In this document: positions 51,716 to 62,995 of the stretch, piece after piece
Layout of the letters: each line of letters opens with the position of its first letter
How positions within the stretch are numbered: the stretch's first letter is position 1
Source: Crossaster papposus
Lineage: Eukaryota > Echinodermata > Asteroidea > Velatida > Solasteridae
Direction of reading: 5' to 3'
NCBI GenBank assembly: GCA_037893245.1
Contig: JBAIAA010000118.1
Location: forward strand, 930,001 to 994,000
Length of the DNA stretch: 64,000 nucleotides
The notes under the pieces: generated by a model
What the model saw: only the letters and a program-made list of their open reading frames with translations
What the model was told of the DNA's origin: nothing
The model's database searches: none
Program-made: the position numbers and the translations under genes

Positions 51716-52671
51716 GTCAAGTTCAATTTCATATGCTCCGGTAACCGGCATGGCGATTGTTGTCCGTCATAACAAAAAAAGACTCATGCGCCGTCTGGGA
51801 TTATATGAATACGAGATTGACAAGCTTGAAACCCGGCTCAACACGCAAAGATGAAGTCGCCTGACAAGTTTGCCATCACGTGATTGGGGTCTACGACCTC
51901 CACAACTAGATTGGTTCTGACAAACCGAAGTTGTCCTTTTCCTCAATTATATCGCCTATTGGGCTATGATATTAATTGTGTGGGAAACGTGTTTTTATTA
52001 ATCCGGCCTGGTGTTATTAGCACAGACCCGCTAATAAGTATCACCTACGGGAGTGTTAATGAGATTCTAAACCGGCTGTAAATAATCGCTGACCATCGCT
52101 GGAACGCAAATGCTTCCCGAGTACATGTATTTGTTATAGGATGTCCGTCTTGTCACAACTTGGCTGGGTGTGGGCGCAGCATTGCTTAGAAAGTAATAAC
52201 TTTCACAGCGGGGAGCTCGGACCCAAATTACGGGGGCGTGTATAGGGAGATCACAGGATATAGAGGTGTCGGAAGTTAAGAGGTGATAACTGATGACTGT
52301 CGTTTTAAAAACATACTCGGTCCAGCTGGACAATACAAGGAAACGAGGGTATGTCTGTCAAAATGTCATCACGGGGTTTGGCCAAATGCTCCTTGGGTCA
52401 ACAGACTGTAATCATGGTTCTTTAGAGGAATTTCAAATTGGCAATGAGAGTTTAAAGCCGAAGGCTGCAGCACTGTGTTTTTTTCTAGAGGGAGGAAGAA
52501 AAGATCTATCATGATCCATATGACTTATAGCACTGTGAACATCGGTTTCAATACATGTACCAACAATTGAGATTCATCTATCTTGGGCCGATATTGGTCA
52601 ACCAGACACGATTTGGGGCAAAATTAGTTACCCGTCTTACGATGCGATAAATAATATTAAATATCACTACA
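51716..52671. other. Non-coding stretch
   Basis: Frames at 51884-52081 and 52067-52514 lack motifs. Nothing else recognised. Confidence 0.35.
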
Positions 52672-52876
52672 CTGCAAAAACTGTGTTTAGCGAGTAAACA
52701 ATTTCATGTTATCAGTTTGTACCCATGTTTACATGCTGAACCTGTTTGGACGTCTAGTGTTTAGCCATTGAACATTCATGTTTAGGAATTAGCCACGTGC
52801 TTTTAGCTTCTAGTTCTAGACATGTTTACAAACTGATCGCAAGAAAAGTGTTTACTAGCTAAACACATTGTTTACA
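52672..52876. mobile_element. Family L MITE, best-preserved copy
   Basis: Left ACACTGCAAAAACTGTGTTT and right AAACACATTGTTTACAGTAT are imperfect inverses. The interior has TGTTTACATGCTGAACCTGT and AGTGTTTAGCCATTGAACAT. Confidence 0.8.
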
Positions 52877-53633
52877 GTATATGTTCGCGGCTATTGTTGG
52901 TGTTGCATACATTTGGCACGAAGCAAAAATGTTCTGCTTTAAAGTTTTATAAAAGAGACTTGTTCTGTGCCTTCTTAGATACTATGGAAGGTGACGTTGT
53001 GTGCCCCAGTGCCTCCACAATCAAAACGAAAATTGTCTTATTGCGAGAGCCAAATTTCCATATTTCCAAATTCCCTCCGATTACCTTTTTGTGTGTGTTA
53101 ATCACCAAAAAGCCTAATATACACTGCTAGAGAGTAGAGGCATAGGTAGTTCACTGGTACTCACTGCGTCTCTTATCAATTGGATAAAGCAGTGGGACCA
53201 TGGTGGTGCGGTGGGTGCCAGCGAATCTATTTTTGACAACAAACCTTTTGACAACAAACTGTTTGCGCACGCGCAGCAAGTTTTATTATTACTAGTCTTG
53301 TTTCAAGTCATTTTGAAACCGACAGGATATTCAATAAAACAACAAAGTTTTGAGAATATTGTAGATTTTGCTACTAATTTTGAAAATAATGTAGAACTTG
53401 CACAGAATTTAATAATTTCCTTAGAATTTCTTTAGATTTGGGGGATTTTCTAAAATATTTCTTAATTGTTTCCATTTCCTTAGAAATTCCTTCAAAAGGA
53501 AAAATGTCCTTAAAATTAGGAAATTTCCTTGAAAATGGAGGCACTGGTGTGCCCAACAACGGTTGTTTATTATACAGTTTAGACATTGGGACAACAGATA
53601 GCCTATACTTGCCTGTCTGTGTTGATAATTGGC
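52877..53633. other. Non-coding stretch
   Basis: TTTTGACAACAAAC occurs twice at about 53231-53260. AATTTCCTTAGAATTTC-like motifs recur at 53410-53540. No gene recognised. Confidence 0.35.
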
Positions 53634-53785
53634 CTACACAGCAAAAACTTTACCGAATAAACAAAATCCATGTTTGTAAACATGCATGCTGAACATGTTT
53701 AGCATCAGGATGGATAGTGTTTAGCCATTGAACATTGATGTTTAGAAATTGGACACGTACGTTTAGCTGCTATAATCACTAACAT
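53634..53785. mobile_element. Family L MITE, shortened copy
   Basis: ACACAGCAAAAACTTTACCG, TGTTTGTAAACATGCATGCT and ATAGTGTTTAGCCATTGAAC match family L. The right end is incomplete. Confidence 0.65.
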
Positions 53786-54463
53786 CTAATCCACATTGCA
53801 ACACTTGCACATCCAAACAAAATAGAAAAACTTGATCCCGTGGTCAATTTGACCTCTCTTGGGAAATTACTCACTACTCTGTAAAAAAAAAAAATCAGAT
53901 TTTGACGTTTGATAGGCCTATCTCATTTTAAAGTGGAAAGGTATATCTTTAAAACAATACCTATATTGTTTATGTTGATTGAACATTCTATGCGTAGCAT
54001 TCAATTATATTATGTTCGACAGGAGGTTCAACAGGAAAGCGGAAATTTAAAGAATTTTGGAAGAGGGTTTGCTTCTGCTAGTGCTAAAAAAGACACAAAT
54101 GATGTTTCCGTTTAATAGGCATATCTGATGGAAAACATCAAATGCAACTATACGCGTATAGCTATGATGCTGATATATATGAGAGTGATTCTTGTCAACT
54201 ATAGTATTACAATCATTGTTGTTTTATAGTTAATACTGTATGTTATAGGCGAATGACAATTATATTTCTAGTCTCGGTGTGACCATAATTAATATGTCTG
54301 GCCATGCGGTGTAGTGCGCATGCGCTACAGGGGTTGCAAATCTCTTGTCAATCAGCCGACAACGCCAACAAAAAGTTAAGCTCTTTGCCAAGAATTCACC
54401 CCAGGGCCCCCTTCCCCTTATTCCCCCTTCCTGTCACCCGCAACCCCATAGATTCAATAGCAG
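53786..54463. other. Non-coding stretch entering a low-repeat region
   Basis: Nothing recognised. From about 54290 to 55430 none of the window's repeat families occurs. Confidence 0.35.
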
Positions 54464-54473
54464 TGATTGACAG
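54464..54473 (+). promoter_or_regulatory. Candidate PBX-MEIS/PREP composite site
   Basis: Exact TGATTGACAG, the canonical bipartite PBX-MEIS/PREP motif, with homeodomain-like TAATTAATTT 17 bp downstream and CCTGTCACC 26 bp upstream. A motif match in a low-repeat region; function is inference. Confidence 0.4.
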
Positions 54474-55135
54474 GTTCCCATCGGCCCTGTAATTAATTTG
54501 AGAGTGATCGAATGGCGGGGGGATGGGGAAAAGGTGGCAGTTATGCGGAAAGAAGGACCCACAAAGACTAGTTAATTTGTAAAGCAATACTAGAAACAGG
54601 GAGCAGGTATGCAGGTTACTCCATGAACATGACTTGTTCGGAATACCTGGCGAGAAATAGGTTCCCTTTTCGATCCCTTGACCAGCGAAATTACGTTAGG
54701 ATCTCCGCACGTTTCATCGCTTCTTCCCTATACTACTTTTCCCCCTCTATTTCTACTCCCCTCGAGTCAGGATGAGCGGTTCTAGCAAGGGGGACCTAAT
54801 GAAACGTGAATCAAGACAAGACCCAGGACGAAGAAGCTGGGGCCAAAATGACATTTTAGCCGGTGCAAACAATCGAAAGCAGGCAATGATTTCCAGTCCT
54901 TGAGCGCCGGTCGAATTGAAACAGCCAGCCTACTCTGACGACGGGGGGAGGGGAGTGAGTGTATTACCGCACCGAGCTCCGCTGGTGACAGCTCCCCCCT
55001 CTGTCAAACTGCTAGAGTTTGACGAACTATAGAGCCCTGTAACAAAATCATTATTTGCTAATTGCTAGGGTGGGGTCAGCAAACACGACTGTTAATTAAC
55101 ACCAGAGGGGGCACTGGTTACTTCATGTCACTGCA
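54474..55135. other. Low-repeat stretch, possible regulatory DNA
   Basis: No frames with motifs. Contains GACAGCTCCCCCCTCTGTCA (about 54986), TTAATTAAC (55092) and a G-rich ACCAGAGGGGGCAC. No gene recognised. Confidence 0.35.
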
Positions 55136-55205
55136 GCCAATCAGCACGCCTCTCTAACCAACCGAACAAGCTGTAAAAATACCCAGCGCCATTTCTCCCG
55201 CCGGC
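55136..55205 (+). promoter_or_regulatory. Candidate Pol II promoter
   Basis: GCCAATCA (CCAAT box) at 55136-55143 is followed 30 bp later by a TATA-like GTAAAAATACCC at 55173. A CT-rich candidate start (TTCTCTCCATC) lies about 25-35 bp further. Spacing is plausible. Not proven. Confidence 0.35.
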
Positions 55206-55286
55206 TGAATTCTCTCCATCGCTACAGCCTCAAACGTAGCTGTTTGTGTAGGTGCAATAAGCTTTGTTAATAAAGCCACTACTTAA

Positions 55287-55427
55287 ATGGATATACCCCC
55301 CTCAATCAACAAGTCCATGACGTGTGAGGACTCTGCCATTGTGAAAAGCCAAACTCGGGAGTTGTTTTTTTGTATGTACCGATCATCGGAGATGGGGTAC
55401 CGGGTTAAGAACCCGACAATACCCTAG
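55287..55427 (+). CDS. Unrecognised 46-codon open frame below the candidate promoter
   Basis: The first ATG after the promoter-like motifs, about 80 bp from the putative start, opens a frame beginning MDIPPSINKSMTCEDSAIVK and ending VKNPTIP before TAG at 55425-55427. It has mixed composition, two cysteines, and no signal peptide or membrane segment. The start context is weak (T at -3, G at +4). The frame contains a possible splice donor (ACG-T/GTGAGG at about 55322), so it could instead be a first exon cut short. I do not recognise the protein. It may well be chance. Confidence 0.18.
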   Translation: MDIPPSINKSMTCEDSAIVKSQTRELFFCMYRSSEMGYRVKNPTIP

Positions 55428-56081
55428 ATAGGTTTAGAATGTCAGTGTGTTTTCTCGAGATTCATCGATCCTAAGTCTATTAATTCTAGCTATCTGTGCA
55501 TTATCTCTTGATAGGGCACGCGTCCTGTGATCGGCTCAGGTTCAGGCCCGAGGTGAGAGAAGAAAAAAAATGGACTGTCTGGCATTCATGCAGTTGGGGC
55601 AAGGAAGCCGAAGATGACAGCTATTCTCACGGGGGACATAAACAAAATATACATGAAGCTTTAAATTCACTACCGCCATTGTCTGGTGAGGGTTGAGCTT
55701 TAAACGGTCAAACAGCCGCACTTATAAATAAAAAAGCTATTGAGAATTTTGTTTAGCTTCCAGAGAAAAAAATGTTAACCGACCCTGGCTAAACAATCTT
55801 CAATAGCATATGTATATTTCCCACTCGCCTCAGTTAAATACCACCGCTCCTACCTTATTTTAGACACATTTTATTAGCAGTACAAGGGTTGAATATGGGT
55901 CGGCGTATAAAGAGGGACTATTGGACCATTACGTTATCCATTCCTTCCTATATAGGTTATCGAACTTCAATCGTCTTCCTAGATCCTGCCTTCACAAGCC
56001 ACGATTCGACTTATATACCCACACTATTGTTCCTCTTCAACCAGACAGAAGATTGGGAGTAACACTCCTAACCCAATTAGC
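55428..56081. other. Non-coding stretch
   Basis: The 66-codon frame at 55496-55696 has no motif. Nothing else recognised. Confidence 0.35.
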
Positions 56082-56598
56082 TTTACCATACTATGGACAC
56101 TCCTTTGTCTTCGTTGTCTTCGTGTAGTTAAGAAAACGTTGACTAAATAATCATTTTCTCGCTTCCCCAAAACAAATTTAAAGGTAGGATATACCATTGG
56201 TAATTGCTTGAATTATCATGAATGGGTAAAAAAAAAATAGAAAATTTAATTTTTCGGAATAATTAGAAGATATCTAGCGCAATTATTTTGCTGGATGCCT
56301 ACAAACATTATTTACTTTCAAATGAGTAAGATATTTCTTAATAATTCGGTAGTAAATATTTTCGATATCTGCAAATTGTGTATCCTACCTTTCACCTCTA
56401 ATTTTGATTCAGGGTCTCTCCGCTGTTCCTCTTACCTTTTCTATATATAATCCTAACCCGTTTTTTTCTACAAAGCTCCTTTTCGGAGACGGCAAAACGG
56501 ACTGTGGACCTGTCCAAGTCCAAACACCGTAACGTCTTCCCGCATCATGAGGACGTCAATTGTTCGGAGGTCCACAGTGCGTATGTAAGACTAACTCT
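56082..56598 (+). repeat. Dispersed repeat G, copy 2 (filled site)
   Basis: Matches 38580-38876 on both sides of a family B insertion: AACAAATTTA lies before it and ACCTCTAATTTTGATTC after. Confidence 0.85.
56178..56394 (+). mobile_element. Family B MITE, copy 5, internally deleted
   Basis: 217 bp. TTAA at 56178-56181, degenerate TTCA at the right. It lacks the GCGATCGC core seen in longer copies. Confidence 0.88.
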
Positions 56599-56936
56599 TA
56601 GACTCCTAACACTCAATCCTAACCCTTAGATCAACAAGGCTTTTACACACCAGTAGCGGATAGAGGCTGAGCAAAGTTGTTCTCATTGCAAACAAACCGA
56701 AACTCCTATCCTGAAAATCTGTAGTAACGATGTACATGTATTACGTAATTTCAGAGGAAATTGACCATAAATCACCTCATATTGCACCACATAGCATCTC
56801 CCACGCCGTAATTGGCGTCGCGCTCCGCTTGCTGGAGTCAAGCTTGGTAGGTGAATGATGATACACCTCCCCTAAATAAAAAGCTAGATCCGGCCCTGTA
56901 AACTTGTTTCATCCCTAGCAACTGAGACACTAGACC
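56599..56936. other. Non-coding stretch
   Basis: Nothing recognised. Confidence 0.35.
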
Positions 56937-57331
56937 TTAAATGGATCGTACACGTTTGGTAATTGGAACCCAATGTTTGTTTCAATCCTATATAGTTATG
57001 GATATATACCATAAATCTAACCTGTAAAAATTTCATTTCAAAAGGTGGTAGCGATTTAGAGAAAATGCCGAAAATCTGGAGCGGTTTTGTCCACGCCGGA
57101 AGAATAATCTGCATTGGAATACACAGTCTGAGAAACGTCACTGCAGTAACGCTTCTCAGATTCAAATTTTGGGGGATAAAAAAGTTATATCTTTTTTCCA
57201 TAACCGCAGTACTTCGAAGTGAACTGTTTCTAAAAATGCATTATACTATCCAAAGCTGCTGTACTTCTTACCAAGTAAGTTTTTATTGCCCTTAATTTTC
57301 GGAGTAATTACGAAACGTATACGATCCCTAT
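56937..57331 (+). mobile_element. Family A MITE, copy 7
   Basis: TTAA at 56937-56940. The right end ACGATCCCTATA is degenerate. The 105-codon minus frame at 56884-57201 lies in the element. Confidence 0.88.
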
Positions 57332-58017
57332 ATGCCTAACCGATCGGAGAGCATCTTTCAACCAGATTGTCGCTATTGATACTATTTCCTCTCCTAAACA
57401 AAACAACACAGAAAGAGCCATTAACAGCCTGCAGCTATCGCTTAATATTAACAGGAGGACAGACTTGTTTCCACAATCCATGTTTTTTTTTGCATTTATT
57501 CATGACTCATTATGAACATCTGACTTCAAAGTACGAAAGGGTGAAAAAAGGAATTACGGGGCCTACCGTTTGCTTTTCTCTCCGTGCAAATGCATTATTT
57601 ATTTATTTCAAAACAAGGAGCATTATGGTCGAGTGTGCCCCCGAGCCCACACTTGCACAAGTAGATCTGTAATTCACACTTTCCCTGTTTGTTGTGCACG
57701 AAAAATAAAAGGTGAGCTGCGGACTGCGAGATGAACAAACGAGTATTTGTAACCTGCTCCCACAAAACAGAACATAAGTGGTTTTTTTTGAAAAGTGAGA
57801 TATTGTTATTTCCATTTAGTATACATCTTCAGCTTTCATTTGGTACTAAAATCACCTTTATACCATACATACTTTCAATTTCCCATAATCAGTGGAAAAC
57901 TCGATGCATTTTTTTGGAGATAAATTACCACTTTTAGGACACAGTTTTGCCTCAATAAATGTATGATTTTTGTACTTTCTCATCGATAAAGTTGATTTTG
58001 TTTAACTGAGGGTTACA
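57332..58017. other. Non-coding stretch
   Basis: The 101-codon plus frame at 57367-57672 has no recognised motif. Nothing else seen. Confidence 0.3.
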
Positions 58018-58244
58018 GTATACATCGCGATCGCCGGACGGCGATCGCGAACAAAAAAGATAACATAAGAATAACTGCTCGGCGCCGGTTAAAAACAAAC
58101 GCTGTTTTTCGTGCTTTTTTCGGCATCCATGATTGTAAAACTTCGGACAGGTCAGTTAAACGATATTTACTATAAAATACAACCTCCCAAATCTACCTAT
58201 TCATGATAATTCAAGCAATTACCAATGGTGTATCATACCTTTAA
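58018..58244 (-). mobile_element. Family B MITE, copy 6, half element
   Basis: Inverted. Intact TTAA end at 58241-58244, truncated just beyond the palindromic TCGCGATCGCCGG core at 58026. Confidence 0.85.
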
Positions 58245-59504
58245 GGTGTAATGCTTTGCCTAAAAAATTAGTTGCATTTTCACAGTTTTCACAAACGGGT
58301 TTGATATCAACTATAAGCTGAAATTTTGATCGGTTAATTTTGTTTTAACAACCGGCTTCGGTTTATTGTATTATACGAAGTTCATATAGAATTGGGAAAA
58401 ATTGGTACATATACTGCATTAGCAAAGTCTCGCACTTTTGCGAGCAAATCGCGACTGTTTTCAGAAATAAGTCAGCATCTTTTCTCTTTGAACATCTCGT
58501 TTGACTTCATGTGTATACCGACCACGGGTCAGGTTTCCAGACTATATGTGATTGGACTTGAGTGCTATATTGACACAGTAATAATAAACATATGTCTGAG
58601 ACTGACATCCGCTCATTCCAAAGGATCTTTTTCTCGTGTGTTAGCTGAGGTTATCTTTCTCTATTTTTTTTGATAAATGTAAATATCTTCTGAGACCGAG
58701 ACAGTCCCACTGGATATGTAACAAACTCCCGCAGACTTCATCTTGTACACATGACAGGAATGTGACCGTGAGATGCGCCCAATCACGCGGACACAATATA
58801 CCCCGAGGCTTCATCTCAGCCCCGCTATTATCTTCCCCCTGGGTGAGACCACAAAACACGGGGGTATAGTTCTTCCGCGGCCCATCATCCCAAGACACAG
58901 CCCACATGCTTAAAAAAAAAGAACAAAATGAGGTCAGTGTAAGCAAATTTAATTCATTTTTTTTTTCATTTTAAAACTTGTTGTTGAGGTTATCACTCAC
59001 AAGTGTGGCATGTTTCTTGTGACATCTCATCTGTGGTACACGAAGCTGGTGTTTGTTTTAGGTTTTATGAAATCTAGCTTCTGACGGTATTGACGAAGAC
59101 CATTTGGTGTCACAGTCGGACCCTTGTTTTGTACCTGTGACATTACGGCACCCCTTGTTCGGTCACGTAGCCTACACCCCAGCCTGGAATCGGACGGATG
59201 TTGAAGCCTGCACCACCCGCTCATCATTAGAGTCTTCCTGACACGATAATGAATTCCGTTGCAGCATCGAGGTCGAATCTTTAATGATACATCCGACCAA
59301 GCCTCTGTGTTTTGCACACTAGTTAAGTAGACTTCCTTAGACCCCCCAATGATAAATACACAAGAAGATGAACTCTCCAAGATGTTTGAAACATACATCA
59401 AATTGAAGCTTATTTCGTCATCTTTCAGTTTCTGTTTAATATTGTGGGGGTAAGCGATAACTTTGTGGGACCAAATTGTATTCAAAGATGATCACCCATA
59501 AATG
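58245..59504. other. Non-coding stretch with the longest unexplained frame
   Basis: The minus frame 59027-59485 is open for 152 codons but contains no recognised domain. The frames at 58392-58673 and 58641-58946 also lack motifs. No gene called. Confidence 0.3.
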
Positions 59505-59740
59505 TAGCCACGTGGCCCATTGCCATCTTTAAAAAAACGATGCCCTCGCTGCACAGCAAAATTGAGCACTTTTTTAGAGCCAAATTTCACCCGAATTTAT
59601 CAACAGCAACACAAGCTGGCAGTTCTGCATGCACGACTCCAAACCTTTTATTTTTCAAAATTCTCTAAAAATAGCAGATAAATTGGGAACATGCAAATTG
59701 TGATTTGGCCCGCCTAGGCAATTTTTGATCAATTTACTGG
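59505..59740 (-). repeat. Dispersed repeat P, copy 2, uninterrupted
   Basis: Inverse of 48945-49101 and 49396-49450. Includes CAAAAATTGCCTAGGCGGGC, TGCAGAACTGCCAGCTTGTG and AAGATGGCAATGGGCCACGT on the minus strand. Confidence 0.7.
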
Positions 59741-59759
59741 TCTGCAACCTAGTAATCAG

Positions 59760-59999
59760 GGGCCAATTTCATGGAGCTGCTAAGCACACAAATTTGCTTA
59801 GCACAAAAAAGTCTTGCTCAGCAAAAGCAGGTTACCAGCCAAAACTCAATGTGCTTTTCATGCTAAGCAAAAAACAGCTGAATACCAGTCACAAACAATA
59901 TACATCACCTGGAAATTTGGTTCGTAGTCCTGTTTTTACCAAGAAAGAATTTTCATGCTAAGCAAATTTGTGTGCTTAGCAGCTCCATGAAATTGGCCC
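59760..59999 (-). mobile_element. Family E MITE, copy 7
   Basis: Inverted interior, near-perfect inverted ends (GGGCCAATTTCATGGAGCTG). Flanked by CAG (59757-59759) and CTG (60000-60002). Confidence 0.92.
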
Positions 60000-60174
60000 C
60001 TGGTGACAATAACGGAACACAGGACAGTTAAATTTAGCCTGATTGACAAACACGATTAATGTTGTTGATTGGTCGATTGCGTTATTTGTCAAAACACGTG
60101 GTCTGGCATGCCGTGTCCTGTGGAGACATGAACACAATAAAGGACAATATGAGTTAATACGTCTCCATACGGTA

Positions 60175-60362
60175 CACCCTAAAAACAGATTGATTGAAAA
60201 TAACAAATTGATTGGTAGATATGTGTCCAACCAATATATTCGTCAATTTTAACCAAAATATTGGTTATTTCGACCAATATTTTTGTTAAAATGACCAATA
60301 TCATTGGTTGAACGCATATCTACCAATCAGTTAGTTATTTCAATCAGTGTGTTTTTAGGGTG
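60175..60362. mobile_element. 188-bp MITE with TA flanks
   Basis: Starts CACCCTAAAAACA and ends with its inverse. Homology of arms extends about 90 bp (GATTGGTAGATATG, AACCAAT, TATTGGT). TA lies at 60173-60174 and 60363-60364, as for Tc1/mariner-type insertions. Confidence 0.82.
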
Positions 60363-60429
60363 TAATTTCTAAAGTTGAATAGGTCTCCACAAGGAGTTTA
60401 CGAAATAGATATAGGAATTGTACTAAAAC

Positions 60430-60473
60430 AATTAGGGTTAATGTTTGGGTTAGGGTTAGTGTTAGGGTTAGGG
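60430..60473 (+). repeat. Short interstitial TTAGGG-like run
   Basis: About six degenerate (G)TTAGGGTTA units. Too short and impure to be a telomere. Confidence 0.7.
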
Positions 60474-61015
60474 TATAACATAGTGTATATTTGGTCCAAA
60501 TTCAACCCAGGAAAGTAATTGCGGTTCAAGTTTAAAGGAGCATTCCTTTTACAACTTTTTTGACAGTTGATAAATGTTGTACACGAGAACAACGCCATGT
60601 CTTCACAGTGATACAAATTCACGATTTGCACAGCATGCAGTTAAAACTTGATTAGACTACCACACAAACTTTGATTATTGATTACAGATCTTTTAGAATT
60701 CCTCATTTCTTTGCCGTTGTGCAGTATATCTCCATCGAGAAGGTATCCAACTTTGCAGTAGCACCACAATGTGGCAAATATTCTTTTGTGAGTTTGTTGG
60801 GTTCTTAAAAAGAGCTCGGGGTAACTCACCGTTTCGGACGGTGTACCCCACCCGTCATCAGGAGGTGGTAAACGAAACGGTTAAACAAAAACGTGTGAGT
60901 GATCAGATTTGAATTCTCCTCGGTTTTTTCGGTGGTGGATCTATTTTTCACACTATACGTTCATCAATAGTGTGACTTTCCGGGAAAAGCCAAGGTGAAA
61001 AGAGAGTTGTTTCAT
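60474..61015. other. Non-coding stretch
   Basis: Includes GTTTCGGACGGTGTACCCC and ACGAAACGGTT near 60830-60880. No gene recognised. Confidence 0.35.
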
Positions 61016-61403
61016 TTAAAGGTAGAATACACCATTGGTAATTGCTTGAATTATCATGAATGGGTAGATTTGGGGGGTAGTATTTTATAGTAAATATCGT
61101 TATATCGTAAATAACTTACCTGTCCGAAGTTTTACAATCATGGATGCCGAAAAAACTAAGAAAAACAGCGTTTGTTTTCAACCGGCGCCGAGCAGTTATT
61201 CTTATGTTAACTTTGTTTTTTCGCGATCGCCGTCCGGCGATCGCGAATTTTTCTTTAGAAAATTATGTTTTTCGGAATAATTACAGGATATCTAGCGCAT
61301 TCATTTTGCTGGATGCCTAGAATCTTTATTTACTTTCAAATTAGTAAGATATTTGTTAATAATTCGGTAGTCAATATCTGCAAATTGTGTATCCCACCTT
61401 TAA
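61016..61403 (+). mobile_element. Family B MITE, copy 7, full length
   Basis: TTAA at 61016-61019 and 61400-61403. It retains the palindromic core TCGCGATCGCCG-TC-CGGCGATCGCGA at about 61230-61255. Confidence 0.92.
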
Positions 61404-62280
61404 CAGGCGGGAATGTCTCCGCTATCCTCACATCCTTGACTTTTTGCCCAGTGACAAATGGATTTGATCATCAGTGACCAGAACACTCTTGACTTCTTTT
61501 AGCCTGACCCAGATCAGTCTACAGCAAGATAGGCAGTTTTCATCTTATGAAGTTACCGCGTGACAGACGCGCTGCATTGTGTGTGTTTTTTTTCCTACGC
61601 CTATTCTTTTTTGTTTCATGGAGGACGTTATTAAAGAGGGTTTCGTAAACAGTTCACGTTCGTGTGGATATTTCGTTTTTGCCTTTTACAATAGCGAAGG
61701 GCCTAATTGCTATGGCTACAGTGCAGTTGAAATCAGGGGGAAAACACGAGAAGGTGAATTTCTTGTCGCTCTGTTTTCTGAATGCAAGCAGCGTTACTCC
61801 TTGGGGACCTGCTAACTCGCAGACCGGGTTAACAAAAGTCTGGCCAGCTAGCTTCACACACGGGCCCACGCAGCTCCCTTTCTGCAGGTAATGGGTTGGG
61901 CGGGGCATCGCTTTGTACGACCCCTCTCGTTTTACAGGCTGGCTTCCTCGGAGGATGCCCTGGCATTGTTGCAAGCCGGGGTAGCACGGAGGACCATTAG
62001 CCGGTGCTTAGACACCCGCATCACCATTTTGGAAAGTTCTCTGGTCTCTGTTGTCAAGCAATACATGGCCACTGATTGTGGCAAAACCTTTACGCAGAGA
62101 GGCCGGCTACTCAAGATGTTATTTCTTTGGAAAAAATTATCCAGTGTTTGTATAAATACAGATTTACCTGATGCAGGTGACATGATCCGTGATACTGGAT
62201 ATGCCCCTGTCCATATAATGCACGCGTTGCTGAGGAAAGGCCTTTCCTCTCGTGTACTTTACTAATCTTGATTGAAAGAT
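61404..62280. other. Stretch with unrecognised frames
   Basis: Plus frames 61579-61815 (78 codons) and 61891-62265 (124 codons) are outside known repeats and could be exons: TCTGCAG/GTAATG and CGTTTTACAG/G look like splice sites between them. No domain is recognised, so no gene is called. Confidence 0.25.
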
Positions 62281-62995
62281 GGTCCTGAGAGAGTGTGAGA
62301 GAAATGAAGAAGGATAAGGGGAAAAGGGGGGTAAACCTTGCTAACTGAAACCTAAGCCTGCGGTAGTGTACCCCTAACGAAACTGGGCCATCTGGTTTGA
62401 GGGAGAGAGAAAAAAAGGCTGTGCAATTGATGCCGCAGTTATTTATTCTTCAACCAAACCCAGTCTTTCCTAAACAGGTTGTTCTTAGCATTGTCCGTAA
62501 GAGATCCATTGTACGGTGATACCCGTTGACATGTTAAAGTGCAAAAAAAAAGGACAAAAAAAGGGGGGGTGAAGAAATAGGTCTGTTATTGTTTAGTTTG
62601 GCAAAGTGCACGTGTACTTGGCCAAATATCCTTGTATTTGACCCATATGTGCCAATATTTTACCGTCGCCGCAGGGCACTAATGCACCAGTTATATCAGT
62701 TACACTTCGATTTACTATACAGGACTTTCTCCTGCTACTCGGAGATATACATTACAGCGTTTTGTTCAGTGGGCAAATATAGATAGCGACATACGCTGCG
62801 AGGGCCCTTGATAGTGTCGAAGTAAGAATCTGAATTATATGGCGTTGTTATTTTCTTTACAATATAGATTATAAGGTTTGAAGCGCCCATTTTGGGAAAT
62901 CGTAAGAACATTTCTGTAATCTTATTTCGTAGCTTGTGAACTCCTGCGCAAGTATCATTTTAAGCATCGGTCTTTCTTGTTATACCAATACGAGC
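62281..62995. other. Non-coding stretch
   Basis: Nothing recognised. Confidence 0.35.

Noticed and set aside
55100..55116. CTCF-like site (CACCAGAGGGGGCACTGG)
   Set aside because: The core has extra G bases compared with the usual CCASYAGRKGGC spacing, so the match is poor.
59027..59485. 152-codon minus-strand frame
   Set aside because: No recognisable domain, no repeated relative, no splice or promoter context. A chance frame cannot be excluded, so it is noted only in the interval entry.
60430..60473. Telomeric repeat
   Set aside because: Only about six impure TTAGGG-like units inside ordinary sequence. At most an interstitial relic.
61891..62265. 124-codon frame with a possible acceptor upstream
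   Set aside because: Splice-like signals are weak and the protein is not recognisable. Left as an unannotated candidate.
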